From the NCBI GenBank assembly GCA_030053925.1, contig JASGCX010000020.1, positions 9,503-50,332 on the forward strand: a DNA stretch of 40,830 nucleotides, written 5' to 3'. The notes beneath the pieces were generated by a model. That model saw nothing but the letters and a program-made list of their open reading frames with translations. It ran no database searches and had not been told where the DNA came from. Each line of letters opens with the position of its first letter. Position 1 is the stretch's first letter. A program made the position numbers and the translations under genes. The stretch is from Flavobacterium sp. (GTDB lineage Bacteria; Bacteroidota; Bacteroidia; Chitinophagales; Chitinophagaceae). Of the stretch, positions 7,267-17,017 are shown piece by piece.

Positions 7267-7968
7267 TTAAGTTTTTTTTAAGATTTTTTTGGAGTTGAAG
7301 AATTCTTTGATGTAAAAAGGTTCGATATAGGCAATATTTTGAGTGTTTTTTGGTTCAATATTTTCTTTTGCAAGGGCTATCATTATCATATTGGTGGCAT
7401 TGTGTTGAATGTTTAAATAAAAAGCATTTGGGTGTTGCAGCACTGTTTGCAATTTAATATGGCCGCTACCTGTAAACACTATTTTGTTGCTATTTAGTAG
7501 TTCTTTAAAGCTAGTTTCGTTTACAATATATGCCATTGGTTGTAACACTGTATTTAATTGTACATTGTAAATGGCTGTAAAAACTTCCATACGTCTAGCA
7601 TCAATTAATGGGCAAAATAAATAATTATCCACAATTTCTGTTTTTTGCAAATGACTGATGGCTGCTTGTGCTATTATTTGTAGTGTATTTAATGCAATTA
7701 GTGGTTTGTTTAGCGCAAAGCAAAGGCCTTTTGCCGAAGCTAAACCTACACGCAAGCCTGTATAACTGCCTGGCCCGTTAGAAACACTAATGGCATCAAT
7801 ATCTGATAATTGATAACCGGTATTTTGAAATAATTGTTGTATGGCTGGTTGCAAAAAAGCACCATGATTTTTAGGGTCAGTATTTTCTGCGTAGCTAATT
7901 ATTTGGCTATTATTTGATAGGCAAATACTTGCATGTTCTGTAGCGGTATCAATATGCAATAAAAGCAC
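7267..7968 (-). CDS. tsaB: tRNA threonylcarbamoyladenosine biosynthesis protein TsaB
   Basis: This 233-residue protein is a partner of TsaD and TsaE in making the t6A modification at position 37 of ANN-decoding tRNAs. The ASKHA-fold N-terminus shows LLLHIDTATEHASICL, the family signature SNGPGSYTGLRVGLASAKGL (about residues 63-82) and PLIALNTL. Length fits TsaB. TsaB is a scaffold paralogue of TsaD and lacks its metal-binding HxxxH. The gene begins a minus-strand series followed by the ArsR-type regulator. It is divergent from ridA with a 97-base gap. The start codon at 7968 gives the expected N-terminus directly. Confidence 0.95.
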   Translation of the reverse strand: MLLLHIDTATEHASICLSNNSQIISYAENTDPKNHGAFLQPAIQQLFQNTGYQLSDIDAISVSNGPGSYTGLRVGLASAKGLCFALNKPLIALNTLQIIAQAAISHLQKTEIVDNYLFCPLIDARRMEVFTAIYNVQLNTVLQPMAYIVNETSFKELLNSNKIVFTGSGHIKLQTVLQHPNAFYLNIQHNATNMIMIALAKENIEPKNTQNIAYIEPFYIKEFFNSKKILKKT

Positions 7969-8001
7969 CCTTATAAAGTTTTAAGTAGAAAAATAAAAAA
8001 T

Positions 8002-8009
8002 CAAATTTA
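8002..8009 (-). promoter_or_regulatory. Bacteroidota -7 element for tsaB
   Basis: Minus strand reads TAAATTTG, an exact TAnnTTTG match, 33 bases before the tsaB start. No convincing -33 TTTG is present. It lies in the gap between divergent tsaB and ridA. Confidence 0.45.
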
Positions 8010-8065
8010 CGTTGCTTTATTAATATAAATAGCCTTACTTGCTGCTTCATTAAAAAAAACAAACC

Positions 8066-8446
8066 ATGCTTAAGCAAATTATTACTACACCTAACGCACC
8101 TGCACCTATTGGCCCTTACAACCAAGCTGTACAAGCTGGTAATTGGTTATTTATTAGTGGTCAAGTGGCTTTGGTACCTGCAACAGGCGAGCTTGTAACT
8201 TCGGGCATAAAAGATGAAACCAAGCAAGTAATGGAAAATTTAAAGGCAATACTTACCGAAGCCAATATTGCCTTTGATAATATTGTAAAGACAACCATTT
8301 TTTTAAGCGATATGTTGTTATTTGCCGACGTAAATGAAGTGTATGGTAGCTATTTTACAGGCAATTATCCAGCACGTGAAACGGTTGCTGTAAAAGGCTT
8401 ACCAAGAAATGTGAACGTTGAAATTAGTATGATAGCAATTGTTTAA
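8066..8446 (+). CDS. ridA: RidA family reactive intermediate deaminase
   Basis: This 126-residue trimeric enzyme of the YjgF/YER057c/UK114 family hydrolyses reactive enamine/imine intermediates released by PLP enzymes. The family features are all present: APAPIGPYNQAVQAGNWLFISGQ at the N-terminus, the carboxylate-binding Arg104 in NYPARETVAV (Arg105 in E. coli RidA) and the C-terminal VEISMIAIV. Length is typical. It is divergent from tsaB and convergent with galK: the two stop codons share the tetranucleotide TTAA, and no terminator separates them. Confidence 0.95.
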   Translation: MLKQIITTPNAPAPIGPYNQAVQAGNWLFISGQVALVPATGELVTSGIKDETKQVMENLKAILTEANIAFDNIVKTTIFLSDMLLFADVNEVYGSYFTGNYPARETVAVKGLPRNVNVEISMIAIV

Positions 8447-9609
8447 AATTGTTGCTCGTTTAATAATTCATGTACACCATTGCTGCTTTCTACCACGTAC
8501 ACTTCTGGTGTAATGCCAAAGGTGTTTTGGTAGCAAGTAGTAATATTTGCAACTACAGCTTCTCTACTTTCTTTTTCTATTAAATTAATGGTGCAGCCAC
8601 CAAAACCACCACCCATTAATCTAGCACCAATTACTGCATTGTTAAAGCTTGCTTGTGTAACTAAGTAATCTAATTGTGGGCAGCTTACATTGTAAAGGTT
8701 ACTAAGGCCATTGTGTGTTTGATACATCAATTTACCAAACGCAATTAAGTTGCCTTCTTGTAAATATTTAGTAGCTGCTTGCACACGTTCTATTTCTTGC
8801 GTAATGTATAAGCTGCGTTTAAATTCTTCTTCGTTAAGGGCATATTTTAATTGCTCTACCATCAATGGCAAAATGTTGCGGTAAGAAGTTATTTTTTGGT
8901 TAACGCTTTTAAACATGTTCAATGCACTTGAAGCCACTTCTCTACGTTTATTGTAAGCACCATCGTTTAGGCTATGCCTAACTTTAGAGTTGATAAGTAC
9001 CCAATCGTATTTATCTAACACTATTGGAAAATAAGTAAACTCAAGGCTTGTGCAATCAAGCAAAATACAATGGTCTTTTTTGCCGTGCAAGCTGGCAAAC
9101 ATATCCATGATACCACACTTGGTATTAGGATAAGCATGTTCGGCTTTTTGCGCTAGAAGTGCCATATTTAAACGAGAAATATTTAGCTGAAACAATTGGC
9201 TAAGGCAGTAAATTAAACCAGCCTCTAAAGCCGCCGATGAAGATAAACCTGCACCAGCAGGAACATTGCCACCAAAAGTGCAATTAAAGCCGCTTATGCT
9301 GTAACCTTCTTTTTGTAAAATGTGCAATACGCCAAGCACATAACTCTGCCAGCCGTTAATGTTTTTTACTTCTGCTAAGTCTATTGAAAATGTATCATCA
9401 AAATCGCAAGCAACAAAAGTTGCAGTGTTTGTATTGTTTGGTGCAATGGCAAACCAAATGCCTTTGTTAATAGCTGCGGGCAATACAAAGCCATCATTGT
9501 AATCAATATGTTCGCCTATTAAATTAATACGACCCGGTGCAAAAAATACACGGCAATCGCCTGAAAAATGTTTTTTAAAATTGTTAATTGCTTCTGAAGC
9601 TGACTGCAT
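8443..9609 (-). CDS. galK: Galactokinase
   Basis: This 388-residue GHMP-family kinase makes galactose 1-phosphate from galactose and ATP. The galactokinase signature GRINLIGEHIDYNDGFVLP lies at about residues 26-44, the ATP-binding GAGLSSSAALE at about 118-128, the catalytic-Asp region in CGIMDMFASLHG, and the third GHMP motif GARLMGGGFGGCTINL near the C-terminus. It starts 2 bases after the stop of galM, so galM-galK is an operon of the Leloir pathway. galT and galE are not adjacent here. The 3' end overlaps ridA by 4 bases, tail to tail. Confidence 0.96.
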   Translation of the reverse strand: MQSASEAINNFKKHFSGDCRVFFAPGRINLIGEHIDYNDGFVLPAAINKGIWFAIAPNNTNTATFVACDFDDTFSIDLAEVKNINGWQSYVLGVLHILQKEGYSISGFNCTFGGNVPAGAGLSSSAALEAGLIYCLSQLFQLNISRLNMALLAQKAEHAYPNTKCGIMDMFASLHGKKDHCILLDCTSLEFTYFPIVLDKYDWVLINSKVRHSLNDGAYNKRREVASSALNMFKSVNQKITSYRNILPLMVEQLKYALNEEEFKRSLYITQEIERVQAATKYLQEGNLIAFGKLMYQTHNGLSNLYNVSCPQLDYLVTQASFNNAVIGARLMGGGFGGCTINLIEKESREAVVANITTCYQNTFGITPEVYVVESSNGVHELLNEQQF

Positions 9610-9611
9610 AA

Positions 9612-10556
9612 TTAGAAGTTGTTTGCCGATACAAAATAGGAGGTAGTAAATATACTAGATGCGTTTGGTTTAAGCAGCCTTAACCCAATACCATTGTTAA
9701 AGCAATCTGGTGCACCACTTAGGTTTTCTATGGCAATACTGTGTCTATAATTTGGTGTGTACACTTGCAAAAATGGGTAGCTACTATCTGGTACAATTGT
9801 AATGCTTACACCGTTGTAGCTTAATACGCATTTTGGTTGATTGGCAGTAGCATCTAGTTGAAAGCAATTATCTAAAAACACACCGTTTAATGAAGTGCCT
9901 ACGGCAAATTCGCTTCTAGTAATAGTGTTACCAGTTGGTAATAAAGTGCCATCAAATTCAAGCATAGTTTGGCTATCAAATTGCAGCGTGTAATTATCTA
10001 CGGTACTGCCTAATGTAAAGTAAGGGTGCCAACCTTGTGCGTAAGGTATAGCACTAGTATTGGTGTGATGAACAGTGGTGGTAACAGATAATGCGTTATT
10101 AGCTTTTAAAGCCCACCGATGCTGAACTGCGAATGTAAATGGATAGCCATTATCGGTAGCCAAATAAGTATGCTGTAATGTTACAGAAGCCTCATTGTTA
10201 CTGCAATTGGTGTTAATAATATTATACGCAGCATCAAACAATAAGCCATGAATAGCATGTGGTGGCAAATAGAATTTTTCAATTTTATAATTGGTGCCAG
10301 CAAAAGCAAATTCGCCTCTATTCATTCTACAAGTAAAAGGGCTTAGAAAGCTACTTTTAAAGCCATTTGTTGCATTTGCTATGGCATCTTCTACCGATGT
10401 AAAACCGTCAATAACATTTAGCAAACCACTTGCAGTAGTAATTGTAAAGGCATTTACAAAACCGCCAAAAGCATAAATTTCTGCGCTTGTGCTACCATTT
10501 TTCAATGTAATAATTGGATGTTGTTGTTGGGTATTAATACTTACTTCAAAAGGCAT
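9612..10556 (-). CDS. galM: Aldose 1-epimerase (galactose mutarotase)
   Basis: This protein interconverts alpha and beta anomers of galactose, feeding galK. The open frame extends to 10592, but the start is better placed at the ATG at 10556 (314 residues, beginning MPFEVS), because the upstream 12 residues are not family-like and would crowd the intergenic region. Family features: FLSPFTCRMNRGEF with the sugar-binding Arg, HAIHGL with the conserved His, GWHPYFTLG with the second catalytic His, and a final beta-sandwich strand with IAIENLSGAPDCFNNGIGL. It is slightly short, in the group of aldose-1-epimerases common in Bacteroidota. It is the first gene of the galM-galK operon, divergent from icmF. 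Confidence 0.88.
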   Translation of the reverse strand: MPFEVSINTQQQHPIITLKNGSTSAEIYAFGGFVNAFTITTASGLLNVIDGFTSVEDAIANATNGFKSSFLSPFTCRMNRGEFAFAGTNYKIEKFYLPPHAIHGLLFDAAYNIINTNCSNNEASVTLQHTYLATDNGYPFTFAVQHRWALKANNALSVTTTVHHTNTSAIPYAQGWHPYFTLGSTVDNYTLQFDSQTMLEFDGTLLPTGNTITRSEFAVGTSLNGVFLDNCFQLDATANQPKCVLSYNGVSITIVPDSSYPFLQVYTPNYRHSIAIENLSGAPDCFNNGIGLRLLKPNASSIFTTSYFVSANNF

Positions 10557-10594
10557 ATTGCTTATTTTAAGCCGTAAAGAAACGCAAAACAAAA

Positions 10595-10610
10595 ACTAAC
10601 ATTTGTTAGT
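10595..10610. promoter_or_regulatory. Inverted repeat between divergent galM and icmF (operator candidate)
   Basis: ACTAACA-TT-TGTTAGT has two 7-base arms in perfect inverted orientation with a 2-base spacer. It sits 39 bases upstream of the galM start and 48 bases upstream of the icmF ATG. The position fits a regulator binding between divergent genes; no binding protein is identified. Confidence 0.5.
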
Positions 10611-10657
10611 CTTTGTGGTTATTTTTGTTTATAACCGAAGGAAGAATATTGACAAGT

Positions 10658-13600
10658 ATGAATGGAAAAATAAGAATTGTTACCGCTGCTAGCCTATTTG
10701 ATGGCCACGATGCAGCCATAAATATTATGCGCAGAATTATGCAAAGTATGGGTGCCGAAATTATTCATCTTGGGCATAATAGAAGTGTGTATGAAATAGT
10801 AGAAGCGGCTATTGAAGAAGATGTACAAGGTATTGCCATTACCTCGTACCAAGGTGGCCACGTAGAGTTTTTTAAATACATGAAAGACTTGCTAGAACAG
10901 AACAACTGTGGGCACATCAAAATATTTGGCGGTGGTGGTGGCACTATTTTACCAAGCGAAATAGCCCAACTTGAAAGCTATGGCATTACCAAAATTTATA
11001 GCCCCGATGATGGCAGAACTATGGGGCTAGAAGGCATGATTAAAGATGTAATTGATAGGTGCAAAACTGCGCCCACATTGCCCCCAAAGCCAATTAAACC
11101 GCAAGCAACCAGCGAAGATGAAAAATTTGTTTTAGGCAAAAAGAAAGATGTAAAGAAGATTGCAACCGCAATAACATCTGCCGAAAATGGAGAACTATTA
11201 ACCATTATCAATGAACCATCAACAGCTTGTATTCTTGGCATTACAGGTACAGGCGGTGCAGGCAAAAGCTCAGTAACAGACGAGATTGTAAGGCGGTTTC
11301 TTAATAATTTTCAAGATAAAACCATTGCAGTAATAAGTGTAGATCCATCAAAAAAGAAAACTGGTGGTGCATTGCTTGGCGATAGAATAAGAATGAATGC
11401 TATTTCTAGTAAGCGAAGCTACATGCGTTCGTTGGCTACAAGAGATAGCGATGTGGCTTTAAGTGCTTTTGTAAAAGATGCAATTGCCATTTGCAAAGCA
11501 GAAGCATTTGATTTGATTATTGTAGAAACAGCAGGTGTAGGGCAAAGCGACGCATCGATACTGGATTTTGTAGATGCTAGCTTGTATGTAATGACACCCG
11601 AATATGGCGCTGCTTCTCAGCTTGAGAAGATTAATATGCTTGACTATGCAGATGTAATTGCCATTAATAAATTTGATAAAGCTGGTGCTTTAGATGCTCA
11701 CAACGATGTGTGCAAACAGTACAAACGCAACCACCAATTATTTACTTCTAAAAACGAAGAACTACCTATTGTTGGTACCATTGCTGCGCAATTTAATGAT
11801 GCTGGCATCAACCAATTGTTTGCTTTATTAATGCAGGTTGTAGCGCAAAAAACAGGTATTGTATTTGGCAATATATCCAACACTTTAGGCAGTTATCAAT
11901 TGCAAAGTCATATTATCCCATCATCAAGAACACGTTACTTATCTGAAATAGTGGCTACTAATAAAAGCTACGATAATTGGGTAAATGAACAAGCCAACAT
12001 TGCTACACAGTTGTACCAAATAAATGGCGTAGAAAAACTTGTAGAAAATTTAGCATTAACAACCATTAAAGAAACTGTAGAAGCCAAGCTAGATGCAAGC
12101 AACAAACGTTTAATTGCACAATGGCCGTTAGTTGTAGCTAAGTACCAAGCTAATTTTTTTGAGTACGAGGTACGTGGTAAAACCATTAAACAAGCACTTA
12201 CAAGCGAAACGCTTAGTGGTACTAAAGTGCCAAAAGTTGTTTTACCCAAATACAAAGATTGGGGTGATATTTTAAAATGGCAATTGCAAGAAAATTTGCC
12301 TGGCGAATTTCCTTACACTGCAGGCGTGTTTGAATTAAAGCGCCAAGGTGAAGATCCAACAAGAATGTTTGCCGGTGAAGGTGGCCCAGAAAGAACCAAT
12401 AAACGCTTTCATTATTTAGCTGCCAACCAGCCTGCAACACGCTTGAGCACTGCATTTGATAGTGTAACGCTTTATGGCGAAGACCCCGCAATAAGGCCCG
12501 ATATTTATGGTAAAATAGGTAACGCTGGTGTGAGTATTGCAACGGTTGATGATGCAAAAAAATTGTACAGTGGCTTCGATTTGTGCGATGCAAAAACAAG
12601 CGTAAGCATGACTATTAATGGGCCTGCGCCTATTTTGCTAGCCTTCTTTTTAAATGCAGCAATAGACCAACAATGCGAAAAATGGATTGATGAGAACAAT
12701 CTTTGGAAAGAAGTTCAAAACGTTTCAAGTGCCAAGTTTCTAGTTGCAAGTCATCCTAGTTATAATCACAATTTGGGTGCTTCTTCAATCCCTCTTTTGG
12801 GGGGCGGAGGGGCTGCATTAGGTCTCAATTTACTTGGCCTAAGTGGCCATGAAGTATTGCCGCAACACATTTACCAACAAATAAAACAACAAGCACTTGC
12901 ACAGGTACGTGGTACGGTACAGGCCGATATTTTAAAAGAAGATCAGGCACAAAACACTTGTATATTCTCTACTGAGTTTGCACTGAAATTAATGGGCGAT
13001 GTACAGCAGTATTTTATTGATAATAGCGTGAAGAATTTTTATAGTGTAAGCATCAGTGGTTATCATATTGCAGAAGCTGGCGCAAACCCTATTACACAGC
13101 TTGCATTTACATTGGCCAATGGTTTTACTTATGTAGAATACTATTTAAGCCGTGGTATGCACATAGATGATTTTGCACCCAATCTTTCTTTCTTTTTTAG
13201 TAATGGTATGGATGCAGAATACAGTGTAATTGGGCGTGTGGCTAGGCGCATTTGGGCAAAGGCCATGAAGGATAAATACAAGGCAAATGACCGCTCACAA
13301 AAACTAAAGTATCATATTCAAACTAGCGGTAGAAGCTTGCATGCACAAGAGATAGACTTTAACGATATACGCACCACTTTGCAGGCACTGTATGCTATTT
13401 ACGACAACTGCAATAGCTTACATACAAACGCTTACGATGAAGCCATAACAACACCTACCGAAGAAAGTGTAAGGCGAGCAATGGCCATACAGTTAATTAT
13501 TAACAGAGAGCTTGGTAGTGCTAAAACAGAAAATTTTATGCAAGGTAGTTTTGCCATAGAAACACTAACCGATTTGGTAGAAGAAGCTGTGTTAAAAGAG

Positions 13601-14008
13601 TTTGAACGCATCTGCGAACGTGGTGGTGTTTTAGGTGCTATGGAACGAATGTATCAGCGTAATAAAATTCAAGAAGAAAGTATGCATTACGAAATGCAAA
13701 AGCATACTGGCCAATTACCAATAGTGGGTGTAAATACATTTTTAAATAAACAAGGTAGCCCTACCATTTTACCATCTGAAGTAATACGCAGCACCGATGA
13801 AGAAAAGCAATGGCAGATAAAAAATCTAGCCGCTTTTCATAAACGTAATGAAGCCAAAGCAAACACAATGCTAAAGCAATTGCAAGCCGTAGCAATAGCC
13901 AATGGCAATTTATTTGAAGCACTAATGGAAACTGTAAAATATTGTAGCCTTGGGCAAATAACCAATGCGTTGTACGCAGTAGGTGGCCAATACAGAAGAA
14001 ATATGTAG
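10658..14008 (+). CDS. icmF: Fused isobutyryl-CoA mutase (IcmF): B12 domain, G-protein chaperone and mutase
   Basis: The ATG at 10658 gives 1116 residues. The frame runs back to a TTG at 10613, but the domain begins right after this Met. Residues 5-135 form the cobalamin-binding domain, with His17 in DGHDAA as lower ligand. About 190-400 is a MeaI-type GTPase with P-loop GTGGAGKS (197-204) and NKFD (337-340). About 520-1100 is the acyl-CoA mutase barrel ([18 protein letters not shown], then [20 protein letters not shown]). Phe571 in MFAGEG replaces the Tyr of methylmalonyl-CoA mutases, which in characterised IcmF enzymes marks isobutyryl/butyryl (or isovaleryl) CoA substrates. The domain order is the IcmF order. 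It likely serves branched-chain acyl-CoA metabolism in the cytoplasm. A bidirectional hairpin follows. Confidence 0.93.
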   Translation: MNGKIRIVTAASLFDGHDAAINIMRRIMQSMGAEIIHLGHNRSVYEIVEAAIEEDVQGIAITSYQGGHVEFFKYMKDLLEQNNCGHIKIFGGGGGTILPSEIAQLESYGITKIYSPDDGRTMGLEGMIKDVIDRCKTAPTLPPKPIKPQATSEDEKFVLGKKKDVKKIATAITSAENGELLTIINEPSTACILGITGTGGAGKSSVTDEIVRRFLNNFQDKTIAVISVDPSKKKTGGALLGDRIRMNAISSKRSYMRSLATRDSDVALSAFVKDAIAICKAEAFDLIIVETAGVGQSDASILDFVDASLYVMTPEYGAASQLEKINMLDYADVIAINKFDKAGALDAHNDVCKQYKRNHQLFTSKNEELPIVGTIAAQFNDAGINQLFALLMQVVAQKTGIVFGNISNTLGSYQLQSHIIPSSRTRYLSEIVATNKSYDNWVNEQANIATQLYQINGVEKLVENLALTTIKETVEAKLDASNKRLIAQWPLVVAKYQANFFEYEVRGKTIKQALTSETLSGTKVPKVVLPKYKDWGDILKWQLQENLPGEFPYTAGVFELKRQGEDPTRMFAGEGGPERTNKRFHYLAANQPATRLSTAFDSVTLYGEDPAIRPDIYGKIGNAGVSIATVDDAKKLYSGFDLCDAKTSVSMTINGPAPILLAFFLNAAIDQQCEKWIDENNLWKEVQNVSSAKFLVASHPSYNHNLGASSIPLLGGGGAALGLNLLGLSGHEVLPQHIYQQIKQQALAQVRGTVQADILKEDQAQNTCIFSTEFALKLMGDVQQYFIDNSVKNFYSVSISGYHIAEAGANPITQLAFTLANGFTYVEYYLSRGMHIDDFAPNLSFFFSNGMDAEYSVIGRVARRIWAKAMKDKYKANDRSQKLKYHIQTSGRSLHAQEIDFNDIRTTLQALYAIYDNCNSLHTNAYDEAITTPTEESVRRAMAIQLIINRELGSAKTENFMQGSFAIETLTDLVEEAVLKEFERICERGGVLGAMERMYQRNKIQEESMHYEMQKHTGQLPIVGVNTFLNKQGSPTILPSEVIRSTDEEKQWQIKNLAAFHKRNEAKANTMLKQLQAVAIANGNLFEALMETVKYCSLGQITNALYAVGGQYRRNM

Positions 14009-14012
14009 GACG

Positions 14013-14049
14013 AAAAAAGCGCCAAAGGTTTTAATATTTGGCGCTTTTT
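14013..14049. terminator. Bidirectional rho-independent terminator
   Basis: Left arm aaaaaagcgccaaa pairs with tttggcgcttttt around a 10-base loop. It separates convergent icmF (+) and the membrane-protein gene at 14054 (-). Confidence 0.92.
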
Positions 14050-14053
14050 GATA

Positions 14054-14470
14054 CTAAGCTTTTTTACTTATAGCTTTACCTACAAGCGTTACTACAACAC
14101 CTGTTAAAGCTACCATTGCTGTACTTATAGCAATATCGTAAGTCATTATTTTGGGTGTTACAAGGTTGGTGTTAGCGTAAATGGTGAAATTGTACGAAGC
14201 ACTTACCAATAAGCCTACAACGGCACTTGTAGCAAAGCCAGAAACAACATTAGTTATGTTGCTTTTGCCTATTACAAAAGCTACTAAAATACCGTACAAT
14301 AAACTACCTAAAATAAGCGACCACCAAATCATTTGATCCATTTGCCTATTAACGCCAGCAACAGAACTTAGGGTGTCGTTAACAAACCAAACACCATAAA
14401 ATAGAAAGCCTAGAAAAAAGTAGGTAATGCCACCTGCAACGCCCGATACAAAAAGTTTTTTTACATTCAT
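14054..14470 (-). CDS. Small four-helix membrane protein, function unknown
   Basis: This 138-residue protein has four hydrophobic helices, roughly residues 8-30, 48-67, 77-97 and 113-133. It starts MNVKKLFVSGVAGGITYFFL and has GFLFYGVWFVNDTL and DQMIWWSLILGSLLYGIL. Similar small membrane proteins are widespread in Bacteroidota and resemble DUF1761-type proteins, but I cannot assign a family firmly. It ends 4 bases from the icmF terminator and has its own upstream region of about 130 bases. No signal of function comes from the neighbours. Confidence 0.7.
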   Translation of the reverse strand: MNVKKLFVSGVAGGITYFFLGFLFYGVWFVNDTLSSVAGVNRQMDQMIWWSLILGSLLYGILVAFVIGKSNITNVVSGFATSAVVGLLVSASYNFTIYANTNLVTPKIMTYDIAISTAMVALTGVVVTLVGKAISKKA

Positions 14471-14592
14471 AAAGCAATTTTTTTAGTGTGAATTGATAAA
14501 TTGATTATCCAATTTAAACTCTTTTCGGCTAACTATTTTGTTTTGCAAAAAAAAAGTTTTTTATCGTTTATTTTAAACAGAGTATGTACAAT

Positions 14593-14622
14593 AAAAAAGC
14601 CTGAGATATTGCTATATCAGGC
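14593..14622 (-). terminator. Rho-independent terminator after carbonic anhydrase gene
   Basis: On the minus strand GCCTGA and TCAGGC form a stem with a partly paired loop, followed by six T. It lies 29 bases after the stop codon at 14652. Confidence 0.75.
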
Positions 14623-14651
14623 GTTTCTATTAATTTAAGCAAATGTGGCTA

Positions 14652-15284
14652 CTACAAATCGTATGTATAAAATGGATCAATTTCTGCGTTTGCTTCAAGT
14701 TCAAACACGGGTTTAATAATGCCATTTTTTAAGCCATATACCCAACCATGTAAGTGTGGTCTATTATTGCTTTTCCAAGCTTTTTGTATGATAGATGTTT
14801 TTGCCAAATGCATCACTTGTTCTACCACGTTTAGTTCCACTAATCTATCAAAACGTTGTTCTTCATTTTCAATAGCGTTTAGTTCGGTTTTGTGCAAGTG
14901 GTACACATCTTTAATATTGCGAAGCCACATGTTAAGCACATAGTTAAAATCGTGGTTGCTCATAGAGGCTTTTACACCACCACAACCGTAGTGGCCACAT
15001 ACAATAATGTGTTTCACTTTTAGGTGATTAACTGCATAATCAACCACACTTAGCAAGTTTACATCGGTATTAATTACTAAGTTGGCAATGTTGCGATGCA
15101 CAAATATTTCGCCTGGTTGCGTACCAGTAATTTTATCTGCAGGCACACGGCTATCGCTACAGCCTATCCATAAAAATTCTGGTGTTTGAATATGTGCTAA
15201 ACGCGAAAAAAACTCTGGATCATCCTCAATTTGTTCTTGCGCCCAAGCTTTATTTTCAAGTAGTAATTTGTCGTAAATTTTCAT
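14652..15284 (-). CDS. can: Beta-class carbonic anhydrase
   Basis: This 210-residue zinc enzyme interconverts CO2 and bicarbonate in the cytoplasm. Zinc ligands Cys42, His98 and Cys101 and the Asp44-Arg46 dyad are in GCSDSRVPAD and CGHYGCGGV, at the same positions as in E. coli Can. HRNIANLV and a W-containing C-terminal region are also family-typical. It lies 50 bases downstream of a SulP transporter gene on the same strand. SulP proteins are often found beside, or fused to, carbonic anhydrases, which points to a joint role in bicarbonate supply. A terminator follows the gene. Confidence 0.95.
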   Translation of the reverse strand: MKIYDKLLLENKAWAQEQIEDDPEFFSRLAHIQTPEFLWIGCSDSRVPADKITGTQPGEIFVHRNIANLVINTDVNLLSVVDYAVNHLKVKHIIVCGHYGCGGVKASMSNHDFNYVLNMWLRNIKDVYHLHKTELNAIENEEQRFDRLVELNVVEQVMHLAKTSIIQKAWKSNNRPHLHGWVYGLKNGIIKPVFELEANAEIDPFYTYDL

Positions 15285-15334
15285 GTTTTATGTTTTGTAT
15301 TCTAACAATAATGCTTTTAATAATAGTTACGTTG

Positions 15335-16924
15335 TTAGTAAGGTTTAAGATTAATATCGTTTATTAAAGTATGCATTTGTTTAAAGCTACTTTTTTTAAT
15401 TTCAACCTTAATATTTTTTAAATGCGCATGGCAAAGAAAGTTGTTTATTTCCTCGATAATATCTTTATCAATAAAATCTGCTCTTGTAGCATCAATAATT
15501 ACAAATGAATTTGCAGGTACACTTTCAAGGCTACTTTTAATAATGGGCTTGTTTAAAAATGAAACATCTTTGCGCAAGCGAATTAAATAGTTGGTATCAT
15601 CATTTACAACTAAAACCGCCGACCTAAAATTACTTCTTACCAAGTAAAACAAACTTACCAATAACCCTACGGCAATACCTTTTAACAAATCGGTAGTTAT
15701 AATGGCAACAATAGTTACCGCAAATGGTACAAATTGGTCCCAACCCTTTTGATAAAATTCTTTAAACAAAGAGACTTTGGCTAATTTATAACCAGTAAAA
15801 ATTAAGATGGCAGCTAAGGCGCTTAATGGTATTTTGTTTAGCAACAATGGTATAAACAATACGCTTAAAAACAATAGAATACCATGTAGTACGGTGCTCG
15901 TTTTTGTTTGTCCTCCAGCATTTACATTGGCAGAGCTGCGCACAATTACCGATGTAATGGGCAAGCCACCTAGTAAGCCCGAAACAATATTACCAATGCC
16001 TTGCGCTTTTAACTCTTGGTTGGTGGGTGTTGCACGTTTAAGTGGGTCTAATTTATCTACCGCCTCTATACTTAACAAGGTTTCTAAACTAGCTACTAGG
16101 GCTATTGTGAAGGCAATTAACCATACGTGTAAATTTAATAAGCCAGCAAAATTGGGAAATTTAAAAGATGAAAATAGCTCGGCCTGCGACGATGGTAGGC
16201 TTACTAGATGCTTAGCTTCTAGCACACTTGTAGGGCTGTAGAGCTTGTATAATTCGCTAATAACTGTACCTACAATTACTACTATTAATGCACCTGGTAC
16301 AAGCTGTAGTGCTTTTATTTTTTTAAATGTTTTTGTTTCCCAAAGCATCATAATGCCAATGCATATTAAACCAATAACAGTAGCAGATGGCGTTAAATAT
16401 TTAACAGCATAGTATAATGCAGTGAATGTGTTTTTCTTGTTTGACTGTACAAATGTTTCATCGCCTACGGGGTCTAAATCTTCGCCTATTAAGTGCGGAA
16501 ATTGCTTTAAAATTAAGATGATGCCAATGGCAGCCAACATGCCTTTAATAACACTATTGGGTATATAATCACCAATAACACCCGCTTTTGCAAAGCCCAT
16601 AATTAATTGCATGGCACCAGCTAGTACTACAGCTAAAATAAACGTTTCGTAAGGGTTTACGCTGCCACTAAGCGTAACTAGTGCTGCACCTACTACACCA
16701 GTAAGGCCCGCCGCTGGGCCACTAACACTTAATTGCGAACCGCTAAATAAGCCAACAACAATACCACCAACAACACCCGCAATAATACCGCCTAGTAGAG
16801 GTACAATGCTTTGCCCCGTAGGATTACTAGCTTGGGCAACACCCAAACATAATGGCAAAGCCACTAAAAACACAACGATAGATGCAGGAAAATCTCCTGC
16901 AAAGGATTGAAGATACTTTTTCAT
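15335..16924 (-). CDS. SulP-family anion transporter (probable bicarbonate)
   Basis: This 529-residue inner-membrane protein has about 12-14 helices and a C-terminal cytoplasmic STAS domain (about residues 435-525, with FVIIDATRADFIDKD). The N-terminus DFPASIVVFLVALPLCLGVA and the GLLGGLPITSVIVRSSANVN segment are SulP signatures. Substrates of the family include sulfate, bicarbonate, chloride and dicarboxylates. The adjacent beta-carbonic anhydrase gene supports bicarbonate, as in BicA-like systems, but this is inference. The first 60 bases upstream contain an 8-bp stem hairpin. No sulfate assimilation genes are nearby. Confidence 0.88.
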   Translation of the reverse strand: MKKYLQSFAGDFPASIVVFLVALPLCLGVAQASNPTGQSIVPLLGGIIAGVVGGIVVGLFSGSQLSVSGPAAGLTGVVGAALVTLSGSVNPYETFILAVVLAGAMQLIMGFAKAGVIGDYIPNSVIKGMLAAIGIILILKQFPHLIGEDLDPVGDETFVQSNKKNTFTALYYAVKYLTPSATVIGLICIGIMMLWETKTFKKIKALQLVPGALIVVIVGTVISELYKLYSPTSVLEAKHLVSLPSSQAELFSSFKFPNFAGLLNLHVWLIAFTIALVASLETLLSIEAVDKLDPLKRATPTNQELKAQGIGNIVSGLLGGLPITSVIVRSSANVNAGGQTKTSTVLHGILLFLSVLFIPLLLNKIPLSALAAILIFTGYKLAKVSLFKEFYQKGWDQFVPFAVTIVAIITTDLLKGIAVGLLVSLFYLVRSNFRSAVLVVNDDTNYLIRLRKDVSFLNKPIIKSSLESVPANSFVIIDATRADFIDKDIIEEINNFLCHAHLKNIKVEIKKSSFKQMHTLINDINLKPY

Positions 16925-16952
16925 GTAGATAATAAATTTTAAACACAGCTAC

Positions 16953-16975
16953 ACTACTTGCATCTTACAAGTAGT
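16953..16975. promoter_or_regulatory. Palindromic element upstream of the sulP gene
   Basis: ACTACTTG (16953-16960) and CAAGTAGT (16968-16975) form a perfect 8-bp inverted repeat with a 7-base spacer, 29-51 bases upstream of the transporter start. It could be an operator or a leader hairpin; no T run follows. Confidence 0.5.
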
Positions 16976-17017
16976 AGCATTTACTGATGAGATAAAAACA
17001 AACTGAGGGCTAGGTAT

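Noticed and set aside
10557-10657. Cobalamin riboswitch upstream of the B12-dependent mutase
   Set aside because: The gap is only about 100 bases and has no B12-box-like structure; IcmF genes are not usual riboswitch targets.
12222-12599. 125-residue minus-strand open frame inside icmF
   Set aside because: It lies opposite the conserved mutase active-site region; composition is that of a shadow frame.
15807-16241. 144-residue plus-strand open frame opposite sulP
   Set aside because: It is antisense to conserved membrane helices and has no recognisable domain or promoter.
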